This document shows positions 34,697-46,012 of a stretch of DNA of 64,000 bases, in pieces (position 1 is the first letter of the stretch; each line of letters opens with the position of its first letter). Source of the stretch: Protopterus annectens (taxonomy: Eukaryota > Chordata > Ceratodontiformes > Protopteridae). Below the pieces are notes generated by a model. That model had not been told where the DNA came from and ran no database searches. It worked only from the letters and a program-made list of their open reading frames with translations. Where the stretch lies: NCBI RefSeq assembly GCF_019279795.1, contig NC_056747.1, forward strand, positions 1,003,364,432 through 1,003,428,431, written 5' to 3'. The position numbers were made by a program, and so were the translations under genes.

Positions 34697-36330
34697 TAGG
34701 TTCATAGGTGTGTACTAGGCTAATGACAACTAGGGCCTCTTATAAGTTTGGCCATGCATCTGAGATCTCTGACAAGTTCTGGTACCCTTGATAAGTGTAA
34801 GCAGGGGCTTGGAAGATGAAACATTTACAAGCATGGGCCTGGGATATGAACATTTACAGGTTGCCTATGTCCATTTGAGACATAGGTGCCAAACCAGAGA
34901 TACATTTCCTTTTCCCCATACAAATGTTGTATTAGGGAGGAACACTACTTTATAATGGAAGAGAAATCTGTTCGAGAAGGAATAGTCTCTAGAATACATA
35001 CCCGTCTCTCCAGCAGGTCCTATTTATGTCACAGGCAATGTTTAAGTCTTTAGAATGCATAATTCTGGTGCTGTTTGTTTTGTAGATATGCAGGAGGGCC
35101 ATCATGGTGTGGTCTGGCAATGCCTTGTATGGCAGGCATAGATCTCCCCTCAACAACAGGTAGTAGACAGAACACAGAGATGGGCTTTGAGGCAGTCTGT
35201 ATAGAACATATTATTTACATCCTGTTTTCTTCTAGTAAGAAACTTCTGTGGAAGTTCCAGTTGTTGGATGTGCCTGTTAATGTCATACCAAAGGGGGAAA
35301 TGTACTCAATGATAGGTCTGATGAATGCTGAATACAATGGAATGATGACCTCCTTGGACCTAGATGCTGTACCTTTGTTTGTAACTTGCACAATATAGAA
35401 TGATTTCCTCACCTACTATAGACAAGTGATGGTCAAAGGCTAGATTACTGTCTATGTGTGTCACCAGTCCCCTAACTACTGGGACACCTCTTAAGGCTGT
35501 GTTGTCAATTGATAGTTACCAGGGGTGAGTGACTCCCTGAAGGATACAACTATGCATTTTTTGGCATTTAGTTTTAGTCCATGGTTCTAACACAAGTTAT
35601 TTGTCTGTGTCAGCCTTTCGTGATGAGCATTAGTGTCAGTGGGGATTCTATAACTACTTCTAATTTGCAATTGTCTGCAAATTTGGTCAACCAGACGCCC
35701 TTGACATTGGTCTTGACTTCAGAGAAGTAAATGCCAAAAAGAGCAGTCCCAGGATCAGTCCCTGAGGGACTCTGCTTGTAAATGACTTCTTTGTAGAGGT
35801 GGACTTCCCAGTTATAACTTCCTGGGTCCTGTCTGTGAGCCAGATGGCTATCAACTTGGTGGCATAAGGGTTTATACTTAATCTCTTGAGTTTGTCAGCA
35901 ATGCCAGAGTAAGGTTTTGTGTCAAATGCCTTGATCAGGTCAAGGTAGGCAGTTGTCTGGCTCATCTATTGCTTTGGTGACCTTCTCTAAGATGTCCACC
36001 AGGCTGAGTAGGTATGACTTGCCCTTGATGACACCAAACTGGGTTGAGTACAGTGTCTGGAGGTTTCCTATGTCATTACTGATCACTTCCATAATAAGTA
36101 TTTCCATGGCTTTGCATATGAGACTAATGAGACTTATGGATCTCTAGTTTCCAGGGTCTGTAGAAATCCCACCTTTGTGCAGAGGGATGCATGTCTCCAT
36201 TCATTAGACACAAAACATATTTGGAGCCTATGGTTAAATTGCAATTTCAGAGGGCCTGATAGGTCATGTTTCATGCTATTTAGAAGACAGCTGGGATATT
36301 GTCTGGGACCTTTGAAGTCAGATAGTGACT
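34697..36330 (-). mobile_element. CR1 LINE, 5'-truncated, diverged
   Basis: On the minus strand: residues like NYRSISLISLICKAMEI (near 36130), TQFGVIKGKSYLLSLVDIL (near 36030), TTAYLDLIKAFDTKPYSGI (near 35950), SRVPQGLILGLLFLAFTSLK (near 35750) and KFADN-like sequence near 35690. Then come the thumb region and a tail with GGCCAAACTTATAAGAGGCC near 34740. It is more decayed than the copy at 32.2-34.5 kb and may be an older subfamily. Confidence 0.85.
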
Positions 36331-36339
36331 GCTTAAATT

Positions 36340-36475
36340 GAGCAAAGCAAAGACAGTTACTTTCATCCAGCCAACTGCAACCCCCACTCAGCAATTATAG
36401 CTATGGCATTTGATGGCTATGCAATATTAGTTCACCTCCACAGTCCACACAAAGTTGCCATACATTAAAGTATTC
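36340..36475 (+). repeat. Dispersed repeat R, copy 2
   Basis: Matches 31960-32165 at TTTCATCCA, AACCCCCACTCAGCAATTAT and GTTGCCATACATTAAAGTAT. It continues straight into a unit like the minisatellite at 38.1 kb. Confidence 0.5.
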
Positions 36476-36489
36476 CAGTCCAAGTTGTT

Positions 36490-36610
36490 CCACACAAATG
36501 AAAAAGCCAAAAAATATTGCCAGAAATATCTGGATAATCCCTGACAGAATCACTATAAAAATAGTTATGATACTTATCTAATCTAGCCATTTCTCTTATC
36601 TCAATTGTGC
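36490..36610 (+). repeat. Isolated monomer of the 38.1-kb minisatellite
   Basis: AAAAGCCAAAAAATATTGCC, GAAATATCTGG and ATAAAAATAGTTATGATACT, then CTTATCTAATCTAGCCATT, follow the same order as the units at 38095-38425. Confidence 0.6.
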
Positions 36611-38094
36611 ATTTGACAATAGGATGTACTGCCAGCCATGCCAGGAGAAGTAGGGCATTGGATGTGTAATATATGCCAGCACAGCTAGTTGGAATTTTGT
36701 AAATAATTATATGCCATTTGTATATCAAAACATATTTGTACAGATGTTTGTGAGGTTTATTGTGTTAAAAGGTATCAACAGTCATTCTGCTGGAAGGAAA
36801 ATAAATGCACATGCATTATTGTAACTGAATTAAATGTATACATTGTAACAGTCTATATTGGGAGATAAGAGGTTAATCCACCTGAGTTTGGAAATACTTT
36901 ATAGGTTAAGCCGTAAATATGTTATCCCACAGTTTCAAATGGAGCCAGAGATGCAATGTCTGTGCTAGAGAATAGGTGATAGCTCCTGTAGGAAGAGCAG
37001 AGTGGTTTTATGGTTTTATGACTTCCAGCAGCTGCACCACATTTGAGCAATGCTCTATCTGTGTGTATTGTACATAGGTGCTAAACTTTGGTAGCTTCTA
37101 GTGTTGGTGATACCAGAGGAAACAGAGTCAGATGATTAGATGCATGCGATGGCATTCTGAACAGAAATGATGTTTTAATATTAGAGGAGACTGAAGTCTC
37201 AGTGGCATTCTGTATTCTGCCTTGGATCTGACAACAAGGATCAGTCATCCATCTTGCCTTGCTCTATTCAGTAAGCAGGACAGTAATTCTTTTAGCCAAT
37301 CAGAAATAGATAGTGAGACTAGCTAAATATTGTTTTTCTATAACTGTATGAACCTTTCCATCTGTGTTATTTTTAATATTCCCTGTGTCTGAAACTCTGA
37401 TGTTTACTGTAAATAGACATTTAGTATTCTCGTGTCCTTTTTATTATTTATTATTAAATATATTTAGACTTCTCATTGTGGCTGATGCTTTTAGAAAATA
37501 CTTAAGCTTTGAAAGTATTTGCACATATTTATTTGGTGATAACTCTGGCCACTCTGGAAAGCCTGGCTCTTTGGTCAGCATTACCATTCATATTAATATT
37601 AAGTTTACTCAGTATAACTGGATACCCTTTTAAGAGCCTTATAGTAACTGACTGGTAGCAGTGAAACTACCTTAAAGCCTGGACATAAGGTGGCATAGCT
37701 AGAAAATCTGCGCCAGCCTTTCCCAGTTGTGTGTGAAAATTAAATCTCAATAGTGTGTGTGTCAGCTACTTCAGGCAAGGACACGAAGCACTGGTTTCAC
37801 AGATAGGGTGCTGGAGAACTTGGCTTGGACACTCAGTTGAGGATTGAACCCTACAGCTGTGTCAGTGGGGAGTCTTAGTGGGGACCTTGGAGGAGACCGA
37901 TATAGAGAAATTCAGACCCCAGGCTGATTGTGTTCCCTGTGTGCTTTTAAGGGAAATTGTGCTTGATGCAGACAGGTCTGCATCTGGAAATACTGAGTGT
38001 ATCCATTTGCATTCTAACTGAACTTCCCTCTCCAGTGTCAGTGGTGAGGATTCAGGATCCTTGATTACTGGCCTAGAGTGGGGGATGTCACAGC
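36611..38094. other. No recognisable feature
   Basis: AT-rich DNA without a recognised gene or repeat. Confidence 0.4.
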
Positions 38095-38425
38095 CCACAC
38101 AAATCACCAAGCCAGAACTTTTTCCCAACATATCTGGTAGATCACTGCCTGCATTATTGTAAAAAAACAATAATAACAGTTCCCTCATCCCAACTGCCCA
38201 CACTAATTACAAAGCCAGAAATATTGCCCAAAATATCTGGTTGACACTTTCAGCATTATTGTAAAAATAGTAACAACACTTGTCTCACTTGACCATTCCC
38301 CTTATTCTAGCTGCCGACATAAATCACAAAGCCAGAAAAATTCTCAAAAGTATCTGCTTGATCACTACCAGCTGCAGCAGCATTACTGCGAACATAGTAC
38401 TAACGCTTATCTCACTGACACCACA
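38095..38425 (+). repeat. Minisatellite, about three ~110-bp units
   Basis: Unit starts at about 38097, 38201 and 38318 (spacing 104 and 117) all carry AAGCCAGAA, then an A/T stretch with TATCTGGT or TATCTGCT, GCATTATTGTAAAAA or similar, and a C/T-rich end (TTGTCTCACTTGACCATTCC). Units are diverged, so the array is old. The open frame on the - strand here is not a gene. Confidence 0.75.
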
Positions 38426-40794
38426 TCGTTCCTCTCTGTCCAAAATTCAGCAAAATATCCCTGATTTTGACCTCTGCCCCTCATTATTTTTTTTGTAAAT
38501 TTCTTATTATTTTAGTCAATCAGAATCAGTAAAGCCAAGCGTTGAAACTGAAACTGAATACTTCAAGTCTCAGACTCATCAAAAAATAAAAAAGCCCTCC
38601 TTCAGGTTGCTTTGTGCCTATACTTGAATGTTGCAAGGTCTCCTCTCCCATGACTTTGCAACGTTTAAGCAAACATAACATAATTTGAATGTCAGGTCAG
38701 CTGGATCACTGCTCCCCCATGGAGCACCTGATGTTCCTCCTGCAAATTTTTGTTTAGTAGAGTCACTTATTCATTTATTTATTTATTTATTTGTTTGTTT
38801 GTTTGTTTATTTAGTAAAGCAAAGAAACATTGCTGTAAAAAATAAATAAATAACTAGGGAAAGAGTTCCCCTACAAGCATGGTATCATATGTGGCTTCTA
38901 GTTTGCCTAGGTGTAAGGCCAGCCCTGCTAACAAAAATTTTAACTAAGATGAAATAAGAAGAGATAAATAACTGGGGAAGTAATACATAATTAATAATGG
39001 ATTACCAGACAATACATTCATCTGAAGGATTTGTCTGGAAGAAATGTGGCAAAGACTTATCCTAGGTTCACTGTAAACAGTATGGTAGCAACCAAAGTCT
39101 CATGACCCTTTGAGACATGCCCTGTTAGGAACACAATGTTCACCAATGGTAATGGGTTTTGCCCAAACACTCCCTAAATCCTAGGGTTGGCTTACATGTC
39201 CAGATGTAAGAGAGTATAAAAGGCGTATGAGGTACTACAATAGTATATAGGCGAGCAAAGATGCAGTAAGGCATACACAAGCATACAGGTACAAAAAAGA
39301 GAGTAGACAATGAGATATAAATGTGACAATTAAAGATTTAGAAGGTATTATGAGGCATATACCTGAAGTCATAAACATCAAGAGATTATCTCAATTTCCT
39401 TAAGACAGGACATCAAACATGAGAATTTTCTGGGGAGGAAATCTCAACTGTTGGTGGAAAAAAATGTTTTCCTTTGAGTAAAGTACATGAACAAGCAGAT
39501 AAGGGGGCTCCATCTGGGTAAAGATGAAACAATGTAACTGTATACAGACACAAAAATACAATGGGGAAAATTAAAATCCACAAAAGTGCCATGTGGCAGG
39601 ATGTGTAATGAAGGTTCAAATTTAAAAATTAAAAAATGGAAAATAATGTAAATGCTATCAGGCATAAGAAGTAATGTGAAGTTTGACCATTTCACATTAG
39701 TGCGCCATGCATGAAGATTGCATGATGTATTATCTACTGGTGTTACAATAAATAAATCTATGCCTCTCAATATGTACCATTTAAGCAGGAAGAATACTGA
39801 ACCTCAGCATCTGAAAGCATAAAATGACACTTTGGGATATAATTATTCATTTCATCTAATTAACTGCTTCTAAATTTGTCCATCATGTTGGCAACCTGGG
39901 GCTGATAGTTGACTCTTTGCTAATACTACTGCCAGAAAATATATATTTTTTAATCTACAAAAGCACCTCACCATTCTATAGTATGCTACTATTATAATCA
40001 CAAATGATGTACAGTATTTGGGTGAACTATTTCATTGCCGATTCCCAGTGGACAAAGCAATATGAATGGCTTATAGGTACATATATGCAATAATGAATCC
40101 ATGTACAGCTGGATTCAGTTTTACTGACCAGACTGCATTTCAGTGGCACACTGTCAGTTAGCACTGCTGTTACTGATCTAAAGTGCTACAACCTACTGCA
40201 AAATAAAGATGCCAGAGACCTTACAGCAAAAATGTATTGGATATAAAAAGTACCTATGCTGCTAGTGGATGAAACCTAGTTTGGGTGGCAAAAATATCAC
40301 TTCTGAAAATAAATTTCTTGTATTTGTATGCACAGAATTCATGGACAAGAAGAGGTATAACTGATGAACTAAAGAAATGCATTACAGATGTCAGGCTTTC
40401 TAAAGGAAGTAACATTTTCCACATGGGGATCTGGCCTAAGATAGAGTTTTACTGCCCTTTGATTACTTGTCAAAACCATGGGGAGCTGCTATGTTACATA
40501 GCTTCAGCACATACACGTTTCATGTTAGACATTGCAAAGTTCTCACATCATCATCACCATAATTAATGATACTGCAGATCCTTTCCTCAGTGCTTTAAAT
40601 GCTTGGTGTTTCTACTATGCCATATGGCATGGAGGTCAGGGCAAACTGAAGACTGCAGCTCCTTAATGAAGACTTCTTACCTACAAATGGAAGGTATCAC
40701 TTGGGCATGTAGATGTCATAGGGAAGACTCTTGTTATGAAAAGCTATATACATACATACAGATGTTTCAAGCACTGGCATAAATGCCCTTCTAT
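38426..40794. other. Mostly featureless; short (ATTT)n/(TTTG)n run
   Basis: A tetranucleotide run lies at about 38771-38815. The open frame at 40285-40566 (+) ends in a His run and has no family signature. Nothing else recognised. Confidence 0.35.
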
Positions 40795-41850
40795 CTTGCC
40801 AATATACCAAAATACTTGTTCCCATAATAAATGTCTAGGCTGTTCTTAAAAATATCTAAACTAGTACTTGCTTTAATGTAATTTGATAGTCTGTGGCAAG
40901 CATCAGCTACTCTGTCAGAGAACCAATTAGTACACTTCTCATTCCTATAGAATCTTCTACATAGGTTATCGGATGATTCTCAAGTACTTTTTGATAACCC
41001 CAAACATTCCCAGAGGTAGTTGTTCCTAAATGCCCTATATACCTGAATAAGATCTCCTCTTAAATATCTGTAAGAGACACTGTACAGGTTCTGTTCCTAA
41101 ATGCCCTATATACCTGAATAAGATCTCCTCTTAAATATCTGTAAGAGACACTGTACAGGTTCGGATATTTTAGTCTTTCATAATAACTTAGATTTTCACA
41201 TCCATGGATGCCCTTGGTATATTTCTGCTATACTCTTTCCAGTTTATTCATGCTTGTTTTCCTATAGGGTTTCCATATTGTCATTCCATACTCAAGTTTG
41301 GGTCTAATGAAACTAACAAACAATGACTTCATTATGTTTGATTTCCTAGACTTTATAAATCTTTGTATACAACCTATACTTCTATAACTATCATTAGCCA
41401 ATTGATTGATATAATTAGAAAAGCTCATAGCTGAATCTACCCATATACCTAGGTCCTTAAATGAGTCTACCGTTTCAATCACTGTGTGGTGTATTAGATA
41501 TTCACCTTTCAAGTTTATGTCTCCCAAATCTCATATGCTTAGTTTTGGGTGTATTTATCAACATATTATTCTCCTGTGCCCAAATGGTCAATTTAGTCAA
41601 ATTATTTTGCAGACATGCCTTATCTGTAACACTTGTAATCCATTTACCCAATTTCAGATCATCAGCATATAGATTGTAGAATACATCAGAAGAAAAAGTA
41701 AGGTCTGAAAGAAATAATCTAAATAAGTAAGGGCCTAGGACAGAGCTCTGTGGGACACCTTGACTGCAATCAAGAATTTCACCTGTCCAGTTGGTGCGTG
41801 ATATTTCCCATGTCCTATTTGTAAGCCATACAGCTATTCCATCTTATCAA
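40795..41850 (-). mobile_element. Third LINE type (CR1/L2-group), reverse transcriptase part
   Basis: On the minus strand, from about 41800: a PQ-S-LGP block, then YNLYADDLKLGKWI (catalytic YADD, near 41660), LINTPKTKHMRFG, HHTVIETVDSFKDLGIWVDS, SLFVSFIRPKLEYGMTIWKP (open frame 41228-41527), then LKYPNLYSVSYRYLRGDLIQ and DRVADACHRLSNYIKAST. The 5' and endonuclease parts are missing. It differs from the main CR1 family (GIWVD against GTQVD; different tail). The endonuclease scrap at 15.4-16.1 kb may be the same family. There are several frame breaks, plus a 71-bp internal duplication. Confidence 0.8.
41021..41162. repeat. Perfect 71-bp tandem duplication
   Basis: TGTTCCTAAATGCCCTATAT begins both copies, at 41021 and 41092, and the 71 bases are identical. 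It lies inside the decayed LINE, so the duplication is far younger than the LINE insertion, or is an assembly artefact. Confidence 0.95.
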
Positions 41851-42293
41851 CAGTACATACCCTAGCAGTGCAAAGCAATTCTGTTTTATTCTGTGGTCAT
41901 GCCATCTCAAATAACTAGTGTGTATTGCATGCCTAAATGCAGAATTAGAGGAAAAAGACCAAATAAGGCATAATTGTAAAGGTACTAAAATGTTCTAAGC
42001 AGAATAATAAAACCAAATCAGCTTGTATATTCAGTTGTGACACAGAAGAGCTACGTAAGTAAATTATTTATTCAAAAATGCACATCATATGACTAGGGGC
42101 TCTGGGTTTCACAAGCAAACCTCCACTTGGTAACAGTTTCAAAATTCTGAGGCTCGTGAGTGTGTGAGTCCCAGAACAGTGAGACTGAATCTGTGAAAAT
42201 GGAGACTTACATGTAGTAAGACAAAGATTTCTGTGTCTCAAGAGTACTCTTTCCTATGCGGTATGTCTAACTTGGAGTTAGTATATAGCTATA

Positions 42294-42295
<2 letters not shown>

Positions 42296-42353
<58 letters not shown>

Positions 42354-42439
42354 TATATACATAGACTTTCAAAATACAGAATATCACATCATGCATGTAT
42401 ATATGTCTATAGCTATATATCCGTGTCTTTGTGTATAAA

Positions 42440-42504
<65 letters not shown>
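42296..42504. repeat. (TA)n and (GT)n microsatellite pair
   Basis: TA units at 42296-42346, a spacer with further TA-rich motifs, then about 31 GT units at 42443-42504. Confidence 0.95.
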
Positions 42505-42507
<3 letters not shown>

Positions 42508-42549
42508 CATACATATACATATATACATTCATTTAGTTACCTTTTTTGA

Positions 42550-42965
42550 ATGGCATTAATGTCAACATGCATATCGTTTGTCAAAACCAAATGATCGACA
42601 TTATGCACATCAACACACTGCTATACATGCTCTGAGCATCTGTCTTGGTATATGTAAAAAGTTTGCATCAAAAGAAAAAAGAAAACATCATTTTTTGCAG
42701 GGAAGAAGCCCCACTGCATCCCCACCCACCTCCCGCTAATTATATATTTAACTCCAAGAATGCACAATTCTCAGGGAAAGGGCAAATTCCCTAACACCAA
42801 GAATCACCCGACCTGCTTCTTTTGTCAGCAGATGTCAGTGTCAACAATCCATTTAGTCAACAAAATTGTGTCAATTAAACAGATGTCAGCCAAAGCACCA
42901 TTTGACCAAAATAGCAGTTAGAGGATAGAGAGTCAGTACACATTGCTCTTCCTTAGTTTCTTTGT
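42550..42965. mobile_element. Foldback-family member FB5 (degenerate arms)
   Basis: The family core is at about 42700-42790 (TTGCAGGGAAGAAGCCCC, CTAATTATATATTTAACTCC, then TCTCAGGGAAAGGGCAAATT). The flanks hold scattered related words in opposite sense: ATGTCAACATGC and TTTGTCAAAACC on the left, GTTGACTAAATGG-type words on the reverse of the right. No clear GGGTCTA end or target duplication is seen, so the borders are approximate. Confidence 0.55.
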
Positions 42966-43099
42966 TACTTTTTCATAATTCTGTGTTTCAGAATTACAAT
43001 AGACAGCCCTTAAATTCACATTTGAGTGTGTTAGCAGGAATGATGTCCTTTATATCAGTGAAGAAGTTATCCAAATGGCATCCAACTTAGTACAAGGTT

Positions 43100-43431
43100 C
43101 TTCTTCTTTTGGTTTTCCCAGTGAGGGGTTGCCACAGCAGATCACCTGTCTGCTCATGATTGGTAGTGGAGTTTCAAGGTGTTGAGTTGCCAGCCCAGCC
43201 TTCCACAGAAGGCACACACATGCTTGCACTCATGCCTAGGGCCAATTTAGAGTGTCCAATCAACCTACAACATGTCTTTGGGAGGAAACTGGAACACCTG
43301 GAGAAATCCCACACAACCACAGGGAGGACATGCAGACTCCACACAAAAAGCACCCCAGCCAAGGACTGAACTGGAGAACCTTTTTGCTGTGAGGTGGGAA
43401 TGCTAACCGCTGCACCACTGTGGCTACCCAG
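43100..43431 (-). mobile_element. tRNA-like SINE-B, complete copy with target duplication
   Basis: On the minus strand the 5' end has an A-box-like GGTGCAGCGGTTAGC and a B-box-like CCAGTTCAGTCC, so it is RNA polymerase III type. The body has GTGTGGAGTCTGCATGTCC, and the 3' end GGCAACCCCTCACTGGG is followed by a GAA-repeat tail. Flanks CTTAGTACAAGGTT (43086-43099) and CTTAATACAAGGTT (43432-43445) form a 14-bp target duplication with one mismatch, as left by LINE machinery. Similar sequences are common in fish genomes (general knowledge). Open frames over it are chance. Confidence 0.85.
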
Positions 43432-43499
43432 CTTAATACAAGGTTGATGAGCAAAAAAAAAAAAGCAGGTCTTCCTTAAAGCAACGTTACTAACTACTG

Positions 43500-44075
43500 T
43501 AACTGTAACAATGAGTAAAAAGCATACAGAGACAGCCTAATCAGTAAAAACTACAAGAAAATCTAGCCAAGCTAGAGTTTCCACTGTGTGATTCCTTAAA
43601 ACTCTTGATTAGAGGCACATGGGATATATGCAATTGACCCCTTAAGGACATCAGGTGTTTCAGTTATATGGCAGTTCTGAATGCCCATGAATTTTTTCTT
43701 TTTACGTCTGTTATGGACAAATTCAGGCCAATAAAGCCAAACCCCACTAGCTGTAGACATGTGTGTTTCAGCTTTCTTATGGACTCAGCACAGCATAAGT
43801 GGACTCTTTGGCTAACTTTTAAAAACAAAGGGTTGTCATACCCAGGTGATGTCCATAACCATTAGGGTATCTGCAAAATATCTCAACTAACAAACTAAAA
43901 CAATGAGTAAAAAGGTCACACAGACAAACCAATCAGTAAAAACTACAAGAAAAATCTAGCCAAGCTATTTGCATATATCCCATGTGCCTTGAATACAAGG
44001 GGTTTAAGGAATCACACAATGAAAACTCTAATATGGCTAGATTTTTCTGGTAGTTTTTACTGCTGTAACTGTGGA
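43500..44075. repeat. Complex inverted/direct repeat structure
   Basis: Left block 43546-43633 (CAGTAAAAACTACAAGAAAA, ATCTAGCCAAGCTAGAG, TGGGATATATGCAA) recurs inverted at about 43968-44066, ending TAGTTTTTACTG. A second direct copy of the left end with its flank (AACAATGAGTAAAAA...) occurs at about 43900-43965. This looks like a TIR element with CAGTAAAAACTAC ends plus a partial internal duplication, or two overlapping copies. No transposase. Confidence 0.65.
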
Positions 44076-44501
44076 AAGTGCCTTGTTGCAGCTACTGACA
44101 TGCTGCGCTACTAAATACAAATGATCAGTTCGGTCACTAAGCAGTATTGGCCATGAGATCACCTGCAGTCGATTCCAGTCAGTACCAGTACTGCAGCTGT
44201 GCCTCAATAGCACCTAAACATTGTGCCCACTAGCAGCTCGCTCCCAGGCCAGTTAACCCCTTCACCCTACTCTAGTTATATCTGCACTTTACATTCTGTA
44301 TTTTGAAAGTTGCCATCATGGCTAAAATTAAAACAAATGACATATTTTGATTGGAGGGAAGATCAGCGAGAACTGACAAAAATGGAAAACACAGTGACAT
44401 GCATGGGTTTTCTCTTGGTATTCCAGTTTCCAATTAAAAACATGTTTTGTTATTAATTTTTTAAACTGTCCACAGGTATAAGAGAGAGTGAAATGTGTGT
44501 G

Positions 44502-44897
44502 GGGGGTGTATATCAGAAGTCCAAATGCACAAATGTCCGAATGCTGAAACTTCGAACTGGGAAGTTCAAAGTCTAAAAATAATGAAGCTGCAGAACATCG
44601 AATTCTTTCCCAGGGAAAAAATTTGGTGGGCCGTTTCCATGGCTTTGCTATTTCCTCCACTGTGGTGTGATCTCGGAGTTGGAATATTTAAGTAGGGGGG
44701 TACAGCCCCTCACATGGGGGGGGTTGGGGGAACAGTATGCTGTGTTCGTGTGTTTCTGCATTTTGTATTGGAACAGTAATTATTTTTCCCTGGGAAAAAA
44801 ATTGCTGCTCTGAGTGTTTGGAGTTTTCAGTTTTCAAACTTCTGGATTCAATATTTACATTGTCGAACTTATGACCATTCCACTATGTGATATAGAC

Positions 44898-44899
<2 letters not shown>
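44502..44899. mobile_element. Foldback element FB6
   Basis: Left end GGGTGTATATCAGAAGTCC; right end reversed GGGTCTATATCACATAGTGG. The arms are weakly related in between (words such as AACTTCGAAC and AAGTTCGAC) but both finish at TTTCCCAGGGAAAAA. Flanking TGTGTGTG at 44494-44501 and 44900-44907 fits an 8-bp duplication, although the right side is a TG array, so this is weak. The core is present in reverse at about 44650-44720 (TGTGATCTCGGAGTTGGAAT). Confidence 0.7.
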
Positions 44900-44942
<43 letters not shown>

Positions 44943-44945
44943 CTG

Positions 44946-45011
<66 letters not shown>
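44900..45011. repeat. (TG)n then (TA)n microsatellites
   Basis: About 18 TG units, then ATATATCTGTCA, then about 31 TA units. The long + frame at 44814-45620 crosses these and is not a gene. Confidence 0.95.
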
Positions 45012-45014
<3 letters not shown>

Positions 45015-45556
45015 TCCCTATCACAACACCGACACGCCAGAAACCCGACACTCAAAACACCGACACCAAAACACCGAAAATGCACAAAACCGACAACTCA
45101 CAAAACCAAACACCATAACACCGACACCCAAAACACCGACGCACAAAACGTAAACTACACATTACACACAACTATACATGCACTAACCGTAACGCAAACC
45201 CTAACCCTAAGGTTGGACACTACCGAACACTTACCCTACCCGCACCCTAACCCTAACTCACTTAACCCGCCACTACACCTAAAGTCCGTCACTATCGCAC
45301 ACTTACCTTACCCGCAACCTAAGTCAGACACTACCGCACACTCACCTTTCCTGCACCCTAACCCTAAATCCCTCACTATCTCACACTTACCTGTCCGCTC
45401 CCTAACGCTAAATCCCTCACTATCTCACACTTACCGACTCGAGCTCACACATTGCCCATGTTGGTGTTTTGGCTATTGGGATTTCACCTTGTCGATCATC
45501 TGTTTGGTCGGTCTTCTTGAGTCTGTCTTCTTAGCGTCAGTGTTTTGGCGTGTCTC

Positions 45557-45558
<2 letters not shown>
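45012..45558. mobile_element. Foldback-like FB7 holding a telomere-like minisatellite
   Basis: The left side repeats words such as ACACCGACACCCAAAACACC. The right side read in reverse has ACACGCCAAAACACTGACGC and GAAGACCGACC, so arms of related words face each other and are bounded by (TA)n on both sides. The centre (about 45180-45440) is a run of roughly six 35-47-bp units with CCCTAACCCTAA followed by variants of CACTATCTCACACTTACC. A terminal GGGTCTA motif is not seen, so membership of the family is tentative. Confidence 0.5.
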
Positions 45559-45607
<49 letters not shown>

Positions 45608-45682
45608 GATATATATATAGACAGATATATATATCTACAGATATAGATATAGATATACATAAATAGATATTGATATATATCT

Positions 45683-45726
<44 letters not shown>
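45559..45726. repeat. (TA)n arrays with GATA-like spacers
   Basis: TA units at 45559-45602 and about 45692-45726, joined by TAGACAGATATATA-type spacers. Confidence 0.95.
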
Positions 45727-45735
<9 letters not shown>

Positions 45736-46003
45736 CTTTCGACTTTTCCCGGTTAGGGGTTTCCACAGCGGAATTCCGGTCTGCTAATGATTGGCAGTAG
45801 ATTTTGATGAACGCCGAGGTGCCACCTCGATGTTCAACCTTTAACAAAGGCACGCCCATTTACGCATGTCTTTCGAATGCCCACCCAACCACAGGGAGGA
45901 CATGCAGACTCCACACAGAAGGCACTCCCCGCACTCCAGCCGAGAATCGAATGGGAGAACCTCTTGCTGTGAGGCAACAACGCTACCGCTGCACCACCGC
46001 AGA
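45727..46003 (-). mobile_element. tRNA-like SINE-B, copy between (TA)n arrays
   Basis: On the minus strand it starts GCGGTGGTGCAGCGGTAGCG, contains CACAGCAAGAGGTTCTCCCA and GTGTGGAGTCTGCATGTCC, and ends GAAACCCCTAACCGGGAAAA, then GTCGAAAGACAAC. Its 5' end abuts the 8-bp duplication of FB8. Confidence 0.85.
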
Positions 46004-46012
46004 TATATATAT

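Noticed and set aside
40285-40566. 93-codon frame (+) ending in a His run
   Set aside because: No family motif, no splice or promoter context, and the His run is a short CAT/CAC repeat.
45180-45440. A true chromosome end
   Set aside because: The TTAGGG-like motifs are few, separated by other sequence, and unique-looking DNA continues on both sides.
44814-45620. A 268-codon open frame (+), the longest of the low-complexity frames
   Set aside because: It crosses (TG)n, two (TA)n arrays and a minisatellite. The protein is Tyr-Ile and Thr-Pro repeats with no domain.
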